A stretch of DNA of 64,000 bases. Source: Stenopsyche tienmushanensis. Lineage: Eukaryota; Arthropoda; Insecta; Trichoptera; Stenopsychidae. Shown piece by piece: positions 38,182 to 51,400 of this stretch. Under the pieces are notes generated by a model that was not told the DNA's origin, made no database searches, and was given only the letters and a program-made list of their open reading frames with translations. The position numbers and the translations under genes were made by a program. The first letter of the stretch is position 1; every line of letters starts with the position of its first letter. The DNA lies in the NCBI GenBank assembly GCA_008973525.1, contig WACJ01000527.1:2356001-2420000 (forward strand). Reading direction: 5' to 3'.

Positions 38182-38473
38182 CAGCGATTCTTTAACTTAC
38201 GTAGACTGCGAACCCCTTTTTGTGCAAAATTTCTTTCGCGGACCCCCTTTGAATAGTTCATTTTTTGGCGTACCCTATCTCAAACTTTCTGACTCAGTTT
38301 TTCAAACAAACATTTCTTGGTAAAAATAAATCTTATAATGTTTTTTGTAAATAATTTCACGAAAATATCTTGTTCAACTATAGATAAATGTTTTTTTTTT
38401 TATATTTTCGCAGACCCCCGGTAATGGCTTCGCGAACCTCCAGGGATCCTCGGACTTTGTATAAGAACCGCTG
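38182..38473. mobile_element. hAT-type non-autonomous element with 8-bp duplication
   Basis: The left end is cagcgattctttaac and the complement of the right end is cagcggttcttatac, giving about 15-bp TIRs of the hAT C-A-G type. They are flanked by atctaaac (38174-38181) and gtctaaac (38474-38481), an 8-bp target duplication with one difference. The 292-bp interior has gcgaaccccttttt and gcagacccccgg words typical of hAT miniature elements and no coding sequence. Confidence 0.88.
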
Positions 38474-38481
38474 GTCTAAAC

Positions 38482-39272
38482 ATACATCTAATGTTAATAA
38501 AGAATTGATAAATCTTGTTTATCCTTCATAATCTTGCATGTTATGTATCAGTGTTCTTTCAACGGAAATTAATCTTGACCGATACGATATCCATGTCTAC
38601 ATTTAATACGTCCGCAAAAGGTTAATAAATGGGAAAAAATATTTTTAAATGAAAATTGTTAGCTAAAAGATGAAACTGTGTTTGTGTAATATATAATAAA
38701 ATAGGCAAGTTACTGGTCTACTGGTAGCTTTAAAGGGGTCATATTGTGTGACGGCACTTTTGTGAGATTTAGTTTTGGTGAACTGAATAAACATACAACT
38801 GCAAAATTTGAACCACATATTTAATCATACTTGAGTATAATTCACATTTTTTTCAGATTGAAATAATTTCTTATTGCTAAAATTCACGGCAACTTAGACA
38901 ATCATCATCGTAAAAGCTTTCTTTTGGTTGCCACGATTGAGGGCATTTTGCTTATCGAAAATAAACAATTTAAATGGCATTTTAATCTATAAAGTATGAA
39001 CTTGTTCTGATGCTATGATTATTAAAAAATATTGAAAGGTAAATTTTTCGCATCCCGTTGAAGACATTTTTGTGAATTTTGTGGTAGTTTTTCACGACTT
39101 CTTTTATATGAAAAAAAAAAAAATAAACGCCTTGATCAATCAGAATAGTCCTAGTTTACAGTGTCTAAATATGTACTAAGCAAGTCAATCAAATTCGGAA
39201 GAAATGTATTTAATAAATTTTGAAATATTGTGGCAACTGATTTCAAAAATGTGGTTTTGAGAAAAACCGCGC
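38482..39272. other. Non-coding, AT-rich
   Basis: Nothing recognised. Confidence 0.5.
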
Positions 39273-39276
39273 TTAA

Positions 39277-39603
39277 CACTTTGACGTACACAGCCGTCAA
39301 GTCCCGTCATGCGTCAGCAGATAATACTTGCTTTTTGCGCCAGATAAGTCAATGCATACAGTCTTCGTGAACACTTCAAATCTTATCTCACATCGACGAA
39401 ACTCATCAAAACGAAAACAAATGTAATCGGCTCAAAAACTCTCAAACTTATCAGAGAATTGAAATGAGGCAGATAACGCTACTGTCAACAATCAATGTCA
39501 TTGAATCAAAACAATAATAATTGTGAGTTTTAGCGATGGTTTAACTTCAATTTTACGTTCATAAATTACGAAAATCGTTATTTCAGACGTGTGCGTCAAC
39601 CAG
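39277..39603. mobile_element. piggyBac-like miniature element between TTAA sites
   Basis: TTAA at 39273-39276 is followed by cactttgacgtacac, and TTAA at 39604-39607 is preceded by the complement of ctggttgacgcacac. The ends match at 11 of 15 positions, and TTAA duplication is the piggyBac hallmark. The 327-bp interior has no coding sequence. The TIR mismatches make this less certain than the hAT and mariner calls. Confidence 0.55.
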
Positions 39604-39607
39604 TTAA

Positions 39608-41367
39608 AGAATCTAATTAGTTTATCACCATAAAAATGTTGTATCGTTTTTAATCTGCTATGCCTGTTATATAAAGGAAACCCTTAGTTTTTTTTATAAA
39701 AAATTCGCAAAGCCGATTTTTGCTCCTTGGCATTAGTTTTGGCACTTTTAGCGAAGGCATTTGGAGCAGTATATACGCGCTTCATTACGACGATGGGCGT
39801 AAGCTTGAGTTACATGGCCAATTTGACATCCTATTGTAACTAAAAAAATTAAAATGCTAATAAATTATCCATTTAAGATAATCACCATAACGAAAGTTGG
39901 TATTTCAACGGGTTTTTTTTGCCAGAATTCATGTGTATAGGAGCAAAAGCCCACATCTGTGAATTTAATGATTCGTTGTTATTTTGTATTTGTGCTCCTA
40001 AAACATCTGGTAATAGTTCATCTCGTGATAAATCTTCATAGACTAGTTAAATATTTTTTTGAATTTCTACCGTCAAAGGTGGCTTATGGTTGTGGATATT
40101 ATTGAATTCTCCTCTAGTTTCGATCTTGCGCCATTTTGCCCCAGCTGTCTTCGCCTGCTGGGTAATTTTAATGTTGAGGATTTGTGGTAGAAAGTTGTCC
40201 AAATTTCTTCTTTCGTTTTTTTTTATCGAGTTTGCCTGTCTGCCAATGGCTAAACCGTAAAATTTAGTGACTTTGTTTTTTCGGACATGAATTAATCAGT
40301 TCGAACCTTTTGGGTGCTCAGTCAAGACTAAACTAACCGTTATATTCAAAACATGAAATGAGTTTAGAGAATATAACGGCTTCTTTGTTGTGCACAATAG
40401 AGAAGTGTTTGTATTAAAAGGGCCGAAGTAAGAAGCCGAAGAGTAAGAGACGGAGTCCGAGTCTCCGTGTCATAGAATGATCGAACGTGCTTTCCAAACT
40501 TCTGAATGACTCTGAATATCGGAAAATAACTTTATCCACCTATTCTACATTATATTTGGATATAATGCAAAAATATCGGTTTTTTGAAACTGACACACGG
40601 ATTGCGTAGCATATCTATGATGTATACGACGGAGAGAATAGAAATGATTATCTTTATCTTTCCAACCAATTACAGATTTGGGTTTCACTTTTCGTGACCG
40701 TTAGGTCAATTTGCTTTATCACGTCTATAAAAGTTTCATTAAAAAAAGAAAAAAATAGAATAAAATGTAGCCAAGTAAGACATCCAACGATAAGCAAAAA
40801 ATATTATTACAACAAAGTAGTCATTAGATAAGAATTGGTAATATATCCCTTGGATTCATCAAGATCCGCGAAGAACAATCATTTACATTTTATCAGTTTC
40901 AAAGTTATGTGGACTAGTCATCTATATTATGTATCCGTTTCTATATCATGCCTTATGTGTAATAACATAATCTTTATATCTAAACACGCCCTAAAATTAT
41001 ATATTTAAGTAGATGATATTATCATTATTGCGATTCTAATTTATGATCTTATTATTCAAATTTGCATTTCTATTCATAAAATAGGATATTTAAATGAGTC
41101 TCGAAGAATCAAAATTATAAATTGCATTATTAATAATTACAAAATAACGTAAATTAAATCAAACCCGCGAAAATATATTTAGTCTGGCTACAATCAAACC
41201 AAATACCGCATTCTGTCCGGGTACCTACTATATTTGATGAACTACTTTTAATTATTCACATAAAATCAATGATGTAATTGGGATTGATTAATATTCCTGT
41301 TTTTAATATCTTATTCAATGAGTTGCGTGGTTCTATTCGTTGTCGTTATTCTTAGATGTACAATGTA
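39608..41367. other. Non-coding, AT-rich
   Basis: No gene recognised. A perfect 11-bp inverted repeat (ccgttatattc at 40337-40347, gaatataacgg at 40369-40379) could form a hairpin. Confidence 0.5.
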
Positions 41368-41861
41368 CACTTGGGTCTGTTTTTATGCAGGTATTTTTTA
41401 TGCGAATTTGAAGTTATGCGATTTTCTATAGAGGACAAAGCTTTTTTTTATGCGTATAAATAAAATCTAAAATTAATACTAGTGCAAATTGCAACCGTTA
41501 AAGTGTTATTGTGTATAGGGCGATGGGCGAAAGGAATTGTTTTTATATCTATAAATGGCGAAATAATAAAAAAAATCGACACTGTCAGCTAAAACTGATA
41601 ACGACAATTTGTACGATTATCGTATAAAATAGACTTTAATAAAGCATTTCTAAGATAAATAAATATGTGTTGTGTTTCTATTTTATAAACTTTTTTTATG
41701 CGATTTTTGGTACATTCTATCACATTGATTTGAAGTTATACGATTTTTAAAATATTGGAATCTATCCTTCAGTTTCCAACGTAGTTCAAGTCTTTTTTAT
41801 GCGATTTTTTATATGCAAATCCCCGAAGAACGTATCTATCGCATAAAAATAGTTCCAAGTG
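41368..41861. mobile_element. 494-bp TA-flanked TIR element with subterminal TTTTTTATGCG repeats
   Basis: The left end cacttgggtctgtttttatg and the complement of the right end cacttggaactatttttatg match at 17 of 20 positions. TA dinucleotides flank both ends (41366-41367 and 41862-41863). Inside, T-run plus ATGCG words recur near 41394, 41442, 41691 and 41792 in one orientation and in the right TIR in the other. The TA duplication and repeats fit a Tc1/mariner-superfamily (pogo-like) non-autonomous element. No transposase is present. Confidence 0.75.
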
Positions 41862-41863
41862 TA

Positions 41864-44800
41864 TATCTAAAAATACTACATTAAAATAGCTTCCGACTTT
41901 TGGTAAAATTTATTTAATGTATTTTTCTGCTAGAATGATCATATTAAAAATGCTGTATTTTTTGTATCCTTGATTGAACATGTAAGAAGATGAAGCGGTT
42001 GAGTAGCTTTTTTACGAAGGGTTGGGAAAAACTACTCGAATTAACCACCCCTTTCTCGCAAGAGCGATGTCGGGCTGGGGTGAAGAACTAAGTGATGCCA
42101 AAGTGCATCTCAGAATTCCAGACGTATGTACTCAAAACTTTCATGCTTTGAAGTAATAAGTTGATGTTTTTCTTGAAAATCCATTATTTTATATTCTATA
42201 TATAGAGAAATGGTGACGGAAGAGTCGTCATCAGCAAAAACGTGCAAAATGTTAATGTAGTGTGTTAGCTTTTGAATGTTTATAAGAGTTTGAACATAAA
42301 TCTGGATTATAGTTACATTTTATGGAGGTCGTTTTTAATTGATAACGGATTTGTTACTTCAGGGTAGAAATTAATTGTTTCGAATAAAAACGATCCAAAA
42401 ATAAGATTGTCAGTATATTGCTTTGAAATCTATGTAAGCACATTATGATCTTTGTACTCATAAAACAAGGGATGATTTTCCACCCCTACGCTGATTACGC
42501 CACCTTGTTCCGAAAAAGGGCCGCCGAGGATGCAAATAGTCAATTTTCGAACGAAAACCAAATTTTCCATCATCAGCGTCGTTCCGGTAGACGGTTGGAA
42601 CCGGTTCGGCAATTTGCTTTCAACTTCATTAGGCAATTCGGGTTTATTATTCACACGTAATTTTCACCTGATTTTGTACGAACAGACATTTTCCCTGGCC
42701 CGAACCTGACTAGAAATTAAATTCGTTCGCAACTCGCATTTAAAATTCGGTTTTCCCTCATTTCGATCAAAATGAAATTTCGTACGAGATGGGTTGTCCG
42801 CATACATTTTTTATCTTGGCGCACAAAACAGCCAAAGTCGAAGAACCAAAAATAAATTGGCCTTCCGAATATCTTCAAGCGAAATTAATGTTCTTTCCTA
42901 CGAAGCAAAAACCTTGACTAAAATACCAACAGCAAAACATATATTCTACTATTGAAATAATACTAAGAAAAAACGAGCATTAATTATAAATCCGTTCATA
43001 TGAAATTCAAGTATCAAACCAACCAACCCTCATGTTATTGTATTGAAAATTTATTTAACATTTCAGAGAGATTATATTATAACATTCTATATATTTATAC
43101 TCTTTTAAATTTCAATAAAATAATATGAATTCCAATATTGATTATTTGAATAACTATATATAAAGATTAGAAAGAGAAGCTGTGAACTGATCTTGTTCGC
43201 TTTAATGGACTGCAGAGTATTCATTTACTGATTATTTTTGAATGGCTTGAATATTAAATACACAATAAGATTAGAGAAGATCGCCAAATTTAACCAGGAT
43301 TAATAAGTGTTCAATATTATGTTGGACATATGATTTTGACCATAAATGTCTAAATTGAATATTGTTCCTTTTAGAATGACTTTTAAGGTAGAAAAAATTA
43401 CACAATCAATGGCTTAATTATCTCTTTTTCATTTCAAAGTACTTATATATATATATTTTCTAAGCTAGATTTGGAGATAAATTTAATTGTATATATATAT
43501 ATATATAAGATAAATATCATCAATAAATCAGTCTTTATCTTATTCAATGGATTATGATTAAGGGTAGTAATTCTTATTGAATAAGCCCAAAAAAACAACA
43601 TTTATACATTTTACATGATCTGGTTTGATTATTAATATATTACTATAGGTAAGATATAAACGTATTACTGGTACGTAATAATGCAAGAAAACAAGAATAA
43701 AATGTGTATGTGTCACGTTTTTATGTATTTTGGGGGGTGAATTGCGTTAGAATAATTACACAAACCAAACCTTCATGACAAAGAAAGATTGAAAGGGTGT
43801 AACCCTGACCCATTTCGAAGAAGCATCTGGACATTTGTTTTCGGCAATCAGGTAAACGGGGTTGTTTCCGGCAAAATTGAATCGGACAAAGTGAATTGAA
43901 ATTAATTCTCAAATTCCATTCCGCTCCTTGAAGAGATAAAATTACGATTTTATAGTACGAGTATACGGTCCCATTGTATGGATCAATATCGTGCGTTCGA
44001 GCTAGAGGGAACGATTACCATTAACATAAGACCAGTATATGAGACTTTTTTATTTTCGAAGCCTTAAATAAAACCCCAAGGAAATATGCTTTTATACACA
44101 CTTTTTACCGCAGAAAAATATGATAAGATTAGCCGTAAAGCCTTTACATTTTAAGCATCTAATTTCGAGAAAATCTTGCTCTTACATATTTCACGTTTTT
44201 TATTTTTATATTTTTTTGGGAAGGAGCGATCGTTTAGCATGGATCGTAATCTCGTAAATTTGATGGATTCATTCATGAAAATCGCATTTTAAGTTGTATT
44301 TTTAGAAACGGATCGGTTTCTTGAGTGTTTTCCGCGGAGGTTTTGGGATATTAGCCTTTTTTTGACCGATCCCTTTAAAAAATTCCTTTAATAAATAAAC
44401 GAAAAATCCTATTTTAAGTTGTTATAAATATGGCATTGTTTATTAAAAAATCACAATGTATCAAGTATATTTCTAAAACCGCTAATAGTATTAGAAGAGA
44501 AGTTGATTAGTTTGTTTTCTGAGCCTGATAATGACAGTTATGGGTTTAGAAACCACAAATTTGCTTAGCATACAACCTAAATTTGATAGAATATTAAAAT
44601 CTAATCCTATTTATCCAAATATTAGGAAGCAAAAAATATAGTTAATTTTAAATTTCCAAATATAAAAACAATATTTATCATAAAGGATTTATTTATATTT
44701 TTGATCAGATAAAATGTGTGTTACGTATTCATTTACAACCCCTAAATTATATCATCTCCTTCATAAGGTGCCCATATTCGTAATCAAACGTAGACGATCT

Positions 44801-47800
44801 CCTTATGAGATTTTTCTAGGGATAGAGAATTTTTATGTGATGGTATACAATTTCTTTCCATAAATTTCGATAAGAGTGTTTAAAAAGGTAACTTTAAGAA
44901 TTCAAATTTAAGAAATACAGTTACATTTTAATGATTTTTGCAAATTAGTTGCATATAGGCGGCCTTATCCAATTTTATAAGCTGAATTAGTATATATTTT
45001 TTCAGATATAAGATAACTTGATCAAGACAATCAATTGAAACTATTAATATTTCATATCTTTCAAATTTCGTATTGAATTGGGTTCATTTCCATAATCTGT
45101 TTTTGAACGCAAACCTTTATAATAAGAGTTCAAAAATTTCAGTTGTATGTCGTATGTCAGATCAAATATTAAAAGATGTATCTCTTTATGGCTGTAATAT
45201 TGAAAATAACAGTACGTAAAAAGCATTCAACAGATTTCTAATATATGAAAAAAAAACCGTATAATGGTAAAAGTAAAATAGAATAAAAATTTGAAACATC
45301 GAGTGAATATGAATAAGAAAGAATCTACTTAGGTCATGTTTTGGGCTGCATTGCCCGCCAAAGGATTACTTTTATACTACGATTTTTATTGAGTTATCGT
45401 TGTCCATATTTGATATTATTTATGTTTAGATAACTGTAGAATTGATTATATTTTTTTAAGATTTTTACACAAATGCAGAAAAAATGTTACCTATTCTTTG
45501 AATGGTTTCCAAGATAAATTATCCTCTAAATTTCAAAACTATCTTAAAATTGTATGTAATTTATCCTGTGCCAATCTTTCTTCCTTTGAGTGCACCCTCT
45601 GATGGAAGCAATGAAGTGCATCCGCCAATTTCAGAGTGCACTTTATTTTTCAAAAGATTCTTCCAATACGAATGAAATTCAATTATCTATATTTTTGTAA
45701 AAAGTCTAAAATAAAATTTTTACTCCGATCATTTTTCCACAGTGAAAAATTCTCTACTACGGTTGATAAGGATGCGACTAATTTTCCATATATTAAGCAT
45801 TGAAGATATTTCATGGGATTTTCCTTTGTTGCATTGGCATGAGGACCTTTTGTAGGCTCTTTCCAATTTCCTTAAAAGGTACCAAGCCTGCCGGACATAC
45901 AAACCCATTGATCTACACCAAAGGTTCACGACCGGCGACTCTGTTCGACATGTGTTTCGACCCCAATCACGGTCGCGACCTATTCGGCTGTAAACATTTA
46001 CAAACCCAAACACTCAACATTGTAATGACGTCATTACAAAAACAATAGTCCTGGACTTAGTAAGCGATAGTCGGTTCAATGCGGCTTGGGGAGCGAATAT
46101 AATAAATAAAGGATTCGCGCGTCTGAAGGATATTAGGTGGAACTAATTGTGTACAAATAACTATTTAACCTAGCGGGGTAGTTTTTGTTACATTTAAATG
46201 TGAATAGTTGGGCGATTGTTGGACCTTTTCGGTTATAGGAGTGTATTAAAGCTTAATGTGAAATTTTGGTATAATATTTATATGAAAATGTAATTTAGAC
46301 TACTAAGTAATAAGACTTGGCCTGATGACGGTAATGAATTCTGAGATTATCTCTAGACAATGTGACACAATTATTTTAAACTATTATTTTTTTTAAGTAG
46401 AAATAATTATAAATATAAAAATAGCTGAAGAGGATTTTATGCAAAAAAAAAGTCATTTATATCTAACGGACGTAGACAATGAAATCTTAGCGGATCTATA
46501 GGAAAAACTTTAAAGAAATTGACGCTATAAAAGGGTAGATATGTATTTATTTACAGAAAAATACAAAATGTGAATAAATCTGGATCGAAATTACTGATAC
46601 TTGTGATCTCCCAATTTTTAAGCTAAATCATTTAAACCTTACGTCAATTAATCGACATCATTGATATTATATTGAAATGCTTTTTATTATTTTTTTGTAT
46701 TAAAAATCGTATCAAAAATATGCCTTTATACCTGAAACATAATCTTCGCTTGAAACCAATCTTCAAAACGATATCTGTATTATTTACAAATTTTTATTGC
46801 AACGATATCGTTCCTTAATTGATATTCTTGGGGGCTGTTGGGTTCCAATACGTGTCTATATAAACAGATAATTGTATACTGCTTTATATTTATATTAGAC
46901 TGCTGCAATAAATTATTGATTATCATGTACAATAAAATATTCCATGTACATTTTCAAATAAGTCATGAATTAATTACAATTCACGGAAAAATCGAACGCG
47001 GTCAATCGTTTGATTGCCATAGCAATTTGATATGAAGCACGCTTTATGCAATCATTTTATTCGATGAAATTTGCGTCATTCAATAACTGTTATACTCATA
47101 TAAATTGCGTATAATTGAGAAATAAATGCCACATTTTATATGGAAAGTTTTATGGTGGGTATGTAGGTAAAATAAATCATAATTCATTTTAAAATAGTGT
47201 TATTTAAATGGATAATTAACAGATTATATATAATGGTTACCTCTATATCCAAATATTAACAAATAAGCAAATAAAGTTAACTGATCTTGCCAAAAATGAA
47301 GGATACACTTTAATGGGATACACTTTATCTCATTTCTAGCATTTATAGTTAAATCAGAACCTTGCCCATCCATCTTATAGATCCATGGACGATTGTTTAG
47401 AATAGTTTAAAATTTATCCGCATGATTTATTGGTATATATACTACATGATTTATTTATAGTAAAAACAGTAGGCTATTTCTAATAGATACACACATTAAA
47501 ACAATTAGCCAAGCCAAACTTCAAGTAAACTAGTTACGATATATTTGTATTATGATAACATAAAGAACGTTGATTAATTGTCTTATATACTTCTATAATA
47601 CGGATTATGTGACAAGTCTGTAGAAGAAAACATCAAATAACTCTAAGGGATTAACAAAATAGGATCAAAAAATATTGGCAGGATTTTCTGTGAGTGCAAC
47701 CCTAAAATCGATCTTAAAAATATACTTAGAACTTGAAAAAAAAAAAGAAAGAAAATTTGGGGCGTAAAAATAATATTGACAAACCAGATAAAAAGAAAAA

Positions 47801-48040
47801 TACCAATAAAGATGTATCAAATGAGAGCTTGCGAAAATAATGGATTTCTTTCGGAAGGACATAATAATCTAAGGAATGTATGTTCATTTACAATAATTAA
47901 ATATAGCTAAAGGTAAGAAAAAAATATTTTTTATCATATTCAATCTGTCATAGTTTAATCCTATGAAATTAGGTTGATTGTTCCACTTACGTTCATGTAA
48001 ATTATTCAAAAAATATGTTTAGCAGATGAAGCAGAACAAC
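41864..48040. other. Non-coding, mostly AT-rich
   Basis: No convincing exon. A GC-balanced patch at 42470-42660 is open on both strands without motifs. AT dinucleotide runs lie at 43446-43459 and 43490-43507. Another GC-balanced patch spans 45830-46060. Confidence 0.45.
46021..46038. promoter_or_regulatory. 18-bp perfect palindrome containing a CRE/ATF consensus
   Basis: tgtaatgacgtcattaca is its own reverse complement and has TGACGTCA at its centre, the full-length CREB/ATF binding consensus. It lies at the edge of a GC-balanced patch. Function is inferred only from the motif. Confidence 0.35.
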
Positions 48041-48043
48041 ATA

Positions 48044-48475
48044 ATGGAATCATTTGACACTATGGACGAATGTGACTCCTCAGGTAAAGAAAGTGAAGAC
48101 GATAATATTTTGAATATACGTAGAGGACAATAGAGAAAATTATTATTATCGAGTTCAGAAAGTGAAAGAGATGTGGAAGACCGATGTATAGAAATTGCGG
48201 CTGATGGTAAAATTTGGCAAGAAATAGAACAAGGCTCAACACCTAGGTGAGCCTCAATTTATAATATTTTTAGGGATGTTGTAGGCCTGACAGCGTTTGC
48301 CAATTATCAAGCCACAATTACATGCCACGAAATAACAAGAAGAAATGCACAGAAAAAGAGGATCTCGAGTATTGAGAACTAAATGGAATATTACTCCTGC
48401 GAAAATAAATGCATTTATTGCTCTTCTATATGCATCTATGAAACATGAAATAGGGTACACTTCTAAATTTAATTA
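48044..48475 (+). pseudogene. piggyBac-type transposase relic (N-terminal part)
   Basis: From the ATG at 48044 one frame reads MESFDTMDECDSSGKESEDD and, after a stop, SSSESERDVEDR, an acidic N-terminus typical of piggyBac proteins. KIWQEIEQGSTPR then leads, after another stop, into NIFRDVVGLTAFANYQA, the conserved I-F-R-D-x-x-G-x-T-x-x-A segment. After a frameshift near 48360 it continues as TKWNITPAKINAFIALLYAS, the start of the transposase core (E-I-x-A-F-I-x-L-L). It stops at 48474 before any catalytic Asp. No TTAA-flanked TIRs were located, so the ends are unknown. Confidence 0.8.
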
Positions 48476-51400
48476 ATAAACAATTTTGAATCGTTATTTG
48501 AAAAAAAAAAAATGTTAATCATGTACCAAATTATGCTAAATGATACATTTTTCACTATACCCGCTGCATAAGGAATAGATATATACGAAGCATCGGTAGA
48601 TTTAGTGTTAAAGAATTTTGGAATGCATAACTTGGTTTTATGTAAACTTTTAACCTCGTATAACATGGATTTAAACTACATAATTTTTTAATTACATGGC
48701 CGAGTGTATTCATAATGCCAAAAGTTTTTATTTGTATGAAATACAAAAGACCCTTTGCGAGTAACTTGGATTGATTTCGTATTCAAGATCAGCATCTATA
48801 ATAATGATGAAGATACTGAATGGAAATTAATTATATCGGGATATTCAACTATGCAATTCGTATCAAGATAATTAATGGTGTATTGATGGTGCAATACAAT
48901 GGAGAAGGCCCATTCAACTTGGAATAGGAACTAACGAGATTTCGAAGTTATCGGGTGTATCCATAAAGGAATACACATTGAAAATTTATAAATAACCACT
49001 ATAATTTTGAAGCATGTTTTCAAAGTTGATTGTTCAGCGCGGTGTAAATAATCTAATTTTTCAGTCCGCTTAAAGCCTGAAATTGATTTTTTCACACAAA
49101 TAAGAGATGTGTGATATATGGCAATAGGGGTGAGGCATTTATGTTAAAAAAAAATATTAATAAAAACCCCATATTCCCGTATTGAAATCCTATGATTTCA
49201 GGTGAAAGTCGCCCCATTTGAAAAGGAACATTATTCATTGTAAGTCATGTGCTCCTATCTGCCCAAAAGACATTATCATTTATGCGTTGGGCGTAAATGT
49301 AAGGGGGATGGATCACGAAAGATTTATCACGTTTTTTTTCCATTAGTCTACTGATTTGAATAAAAAGCGATATCCCTTACAGAAGTTTATATATCAGGCT
49401 GCGAATCGTATTTCAGAAATATCCTCGGGTTTTCGTCTCGTTCAATTATGGCCACCTTGACGCCGACTCAGCACAATTTATTTGTTATATATCGCATTAA
49501 ATGCGCGTTTTGTATTTAAAATTGCGTAATTGTGCCTGTCGTATGTGTTATTTAACACGTTGAGGAAGGCAGCAATACGTCAATATTAAATATTCATTCG
49601 AAAACGGTAAGCCCTGCCAAGTTTATCTGGCACGGAGCATATTTCGTTCCGGGAGTAACTTGTTATTTATATTTACTGAAACATTGTGTAAAAATGCTGT
49701 AAAATCAATGTTTTCATAGCGATCGTATGTAGGAATTTCTCATATTTTCGACTGCTATATAGTTAAGTAAACGTTTTGAATTTTTGACGATTTCTACATA
49801 GAATCATAGAAGAACTAGTAATAGAACACGTCGAGAGCAAAAGAGCCTTTTCAAGGAAAAGCATATTTTATATGGTGGTTTTATACTGCGATTCCTATAT
49901 AGTTTATTTAAGATATGATGATTTTGATTAGAATTTTATGTAGAAAAGGATGTAGAAGAGGGGAAAAGGAGAAGAATTTTTAAGTGATATTTGTATGGAA
50001 ACGATTAATCGAAAAAAGTAATATTTCTTTTATAAAAAGAGTCCAGTATCTAACCGACCAAACTTATATTTTATTCATTTTCTAATTGGTAAATATAAAA
50101 TATCGTAACTAAAGGATTATACAAATACAGCAACATCACCTTTCTTTGACTCTTTTATTGTTGTAGATTAATCAAACTACAAAGGCAAATCTTAAAGGTT
50201 TTATCATAGTCCTGGCAAAAAAGGTGATAATGTAATAATCTTTGTTATTTTTTAATGAAATTTGTGCAGTCTTTACATAATTATTATCAGAATTCTCTAT
50301 TGATATCACCGTCTTCCGATCCGTTCACTCTGGTGACCCGCTGGGTGACTATTCACAATTCAATATTAAGCGCACAGGGAGGTGAATTTATGACATATGT
50401 TAGATATTTTGAATGAGATTCTTTTTCATAAATGGATATTGATAAAGCCCTAGTTTTACTATTAAATCGATAATAATAATTGATTGATTATTTTGATTTT
50501 TTTCTTAATTTGGGAACGTTTTTTCGCAATTTCTTTAAGAAAATCTTACGAACTTATTGAGTGATATTTTAACATTCAATCATTCATGAACAGAGTTTTA
50601 TATTAAAATACATTTTTCGTTAAATTGAATGTTGAATATTATAGTTTTTCAAGCAGGTGTCTCAAAATGAAATGCACTTGTTACCACAGGAAATATTCTA
50701 TGCCATACATAACATTAATTAATGTTTTTAATACACGATAAAAAACATTTATGGATACTTATTATAATACAGACAATCAGATAGGAAGAAATGCATTAAT
50801 ATCGCCTAGATATTTAGTATTAAAACTTTTTCATTATTTGAGCGTTCCTACGGAAACATTTGTGAATGACTCGTTCAAGAATGATTTTGCCCGATGAAAC
50901 ATTGAAACATTAAAATATATTAGAAGCAAGACGGTTAGTCAGAAAAGCTTTCAACTATGCAATCAATATTAAATATTGCGTGCAAATTAATTATAAATGT
51001 ATTAATCTATTTATAAATTTATAGATTGATGAAACATCAAAACATCCAGAATATAATGTAAATTCCTGTTTTTTTTTATTTAATAAAATATCCCTAAATA
51101 CATATGGCATTATCGTCAAAAATATCGTCGACGTTTCATGTTGCATTATTAGATATTAGAGCGCTTATAAAGCCTAAATGGTAATAAAGGGGTTCCACCC
51201 CTCTTGTTAACACTGCAATTTCAGCTCCAGAAGTTATGAAACTATTAATATCTACGTCATTTCGGGCTTTAACCATTAATAATAAAAAATAATCTGAACA
51301 CGTCATCGGCCCTCGTTATTTAGAAACAGCCATAAATGTCCAAAATGAGGGATAAGACGAAAAATACGTTTTTATACATGATGAATATTCTAATTTCACA

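Noticed and set aside
43440..43510. AT dinucleotide runs as a possible repeat array or CRISPR-like structure
   Set aside because: Simple microsatellites separated by unique sequence; no regular repeat-spacer pattern.
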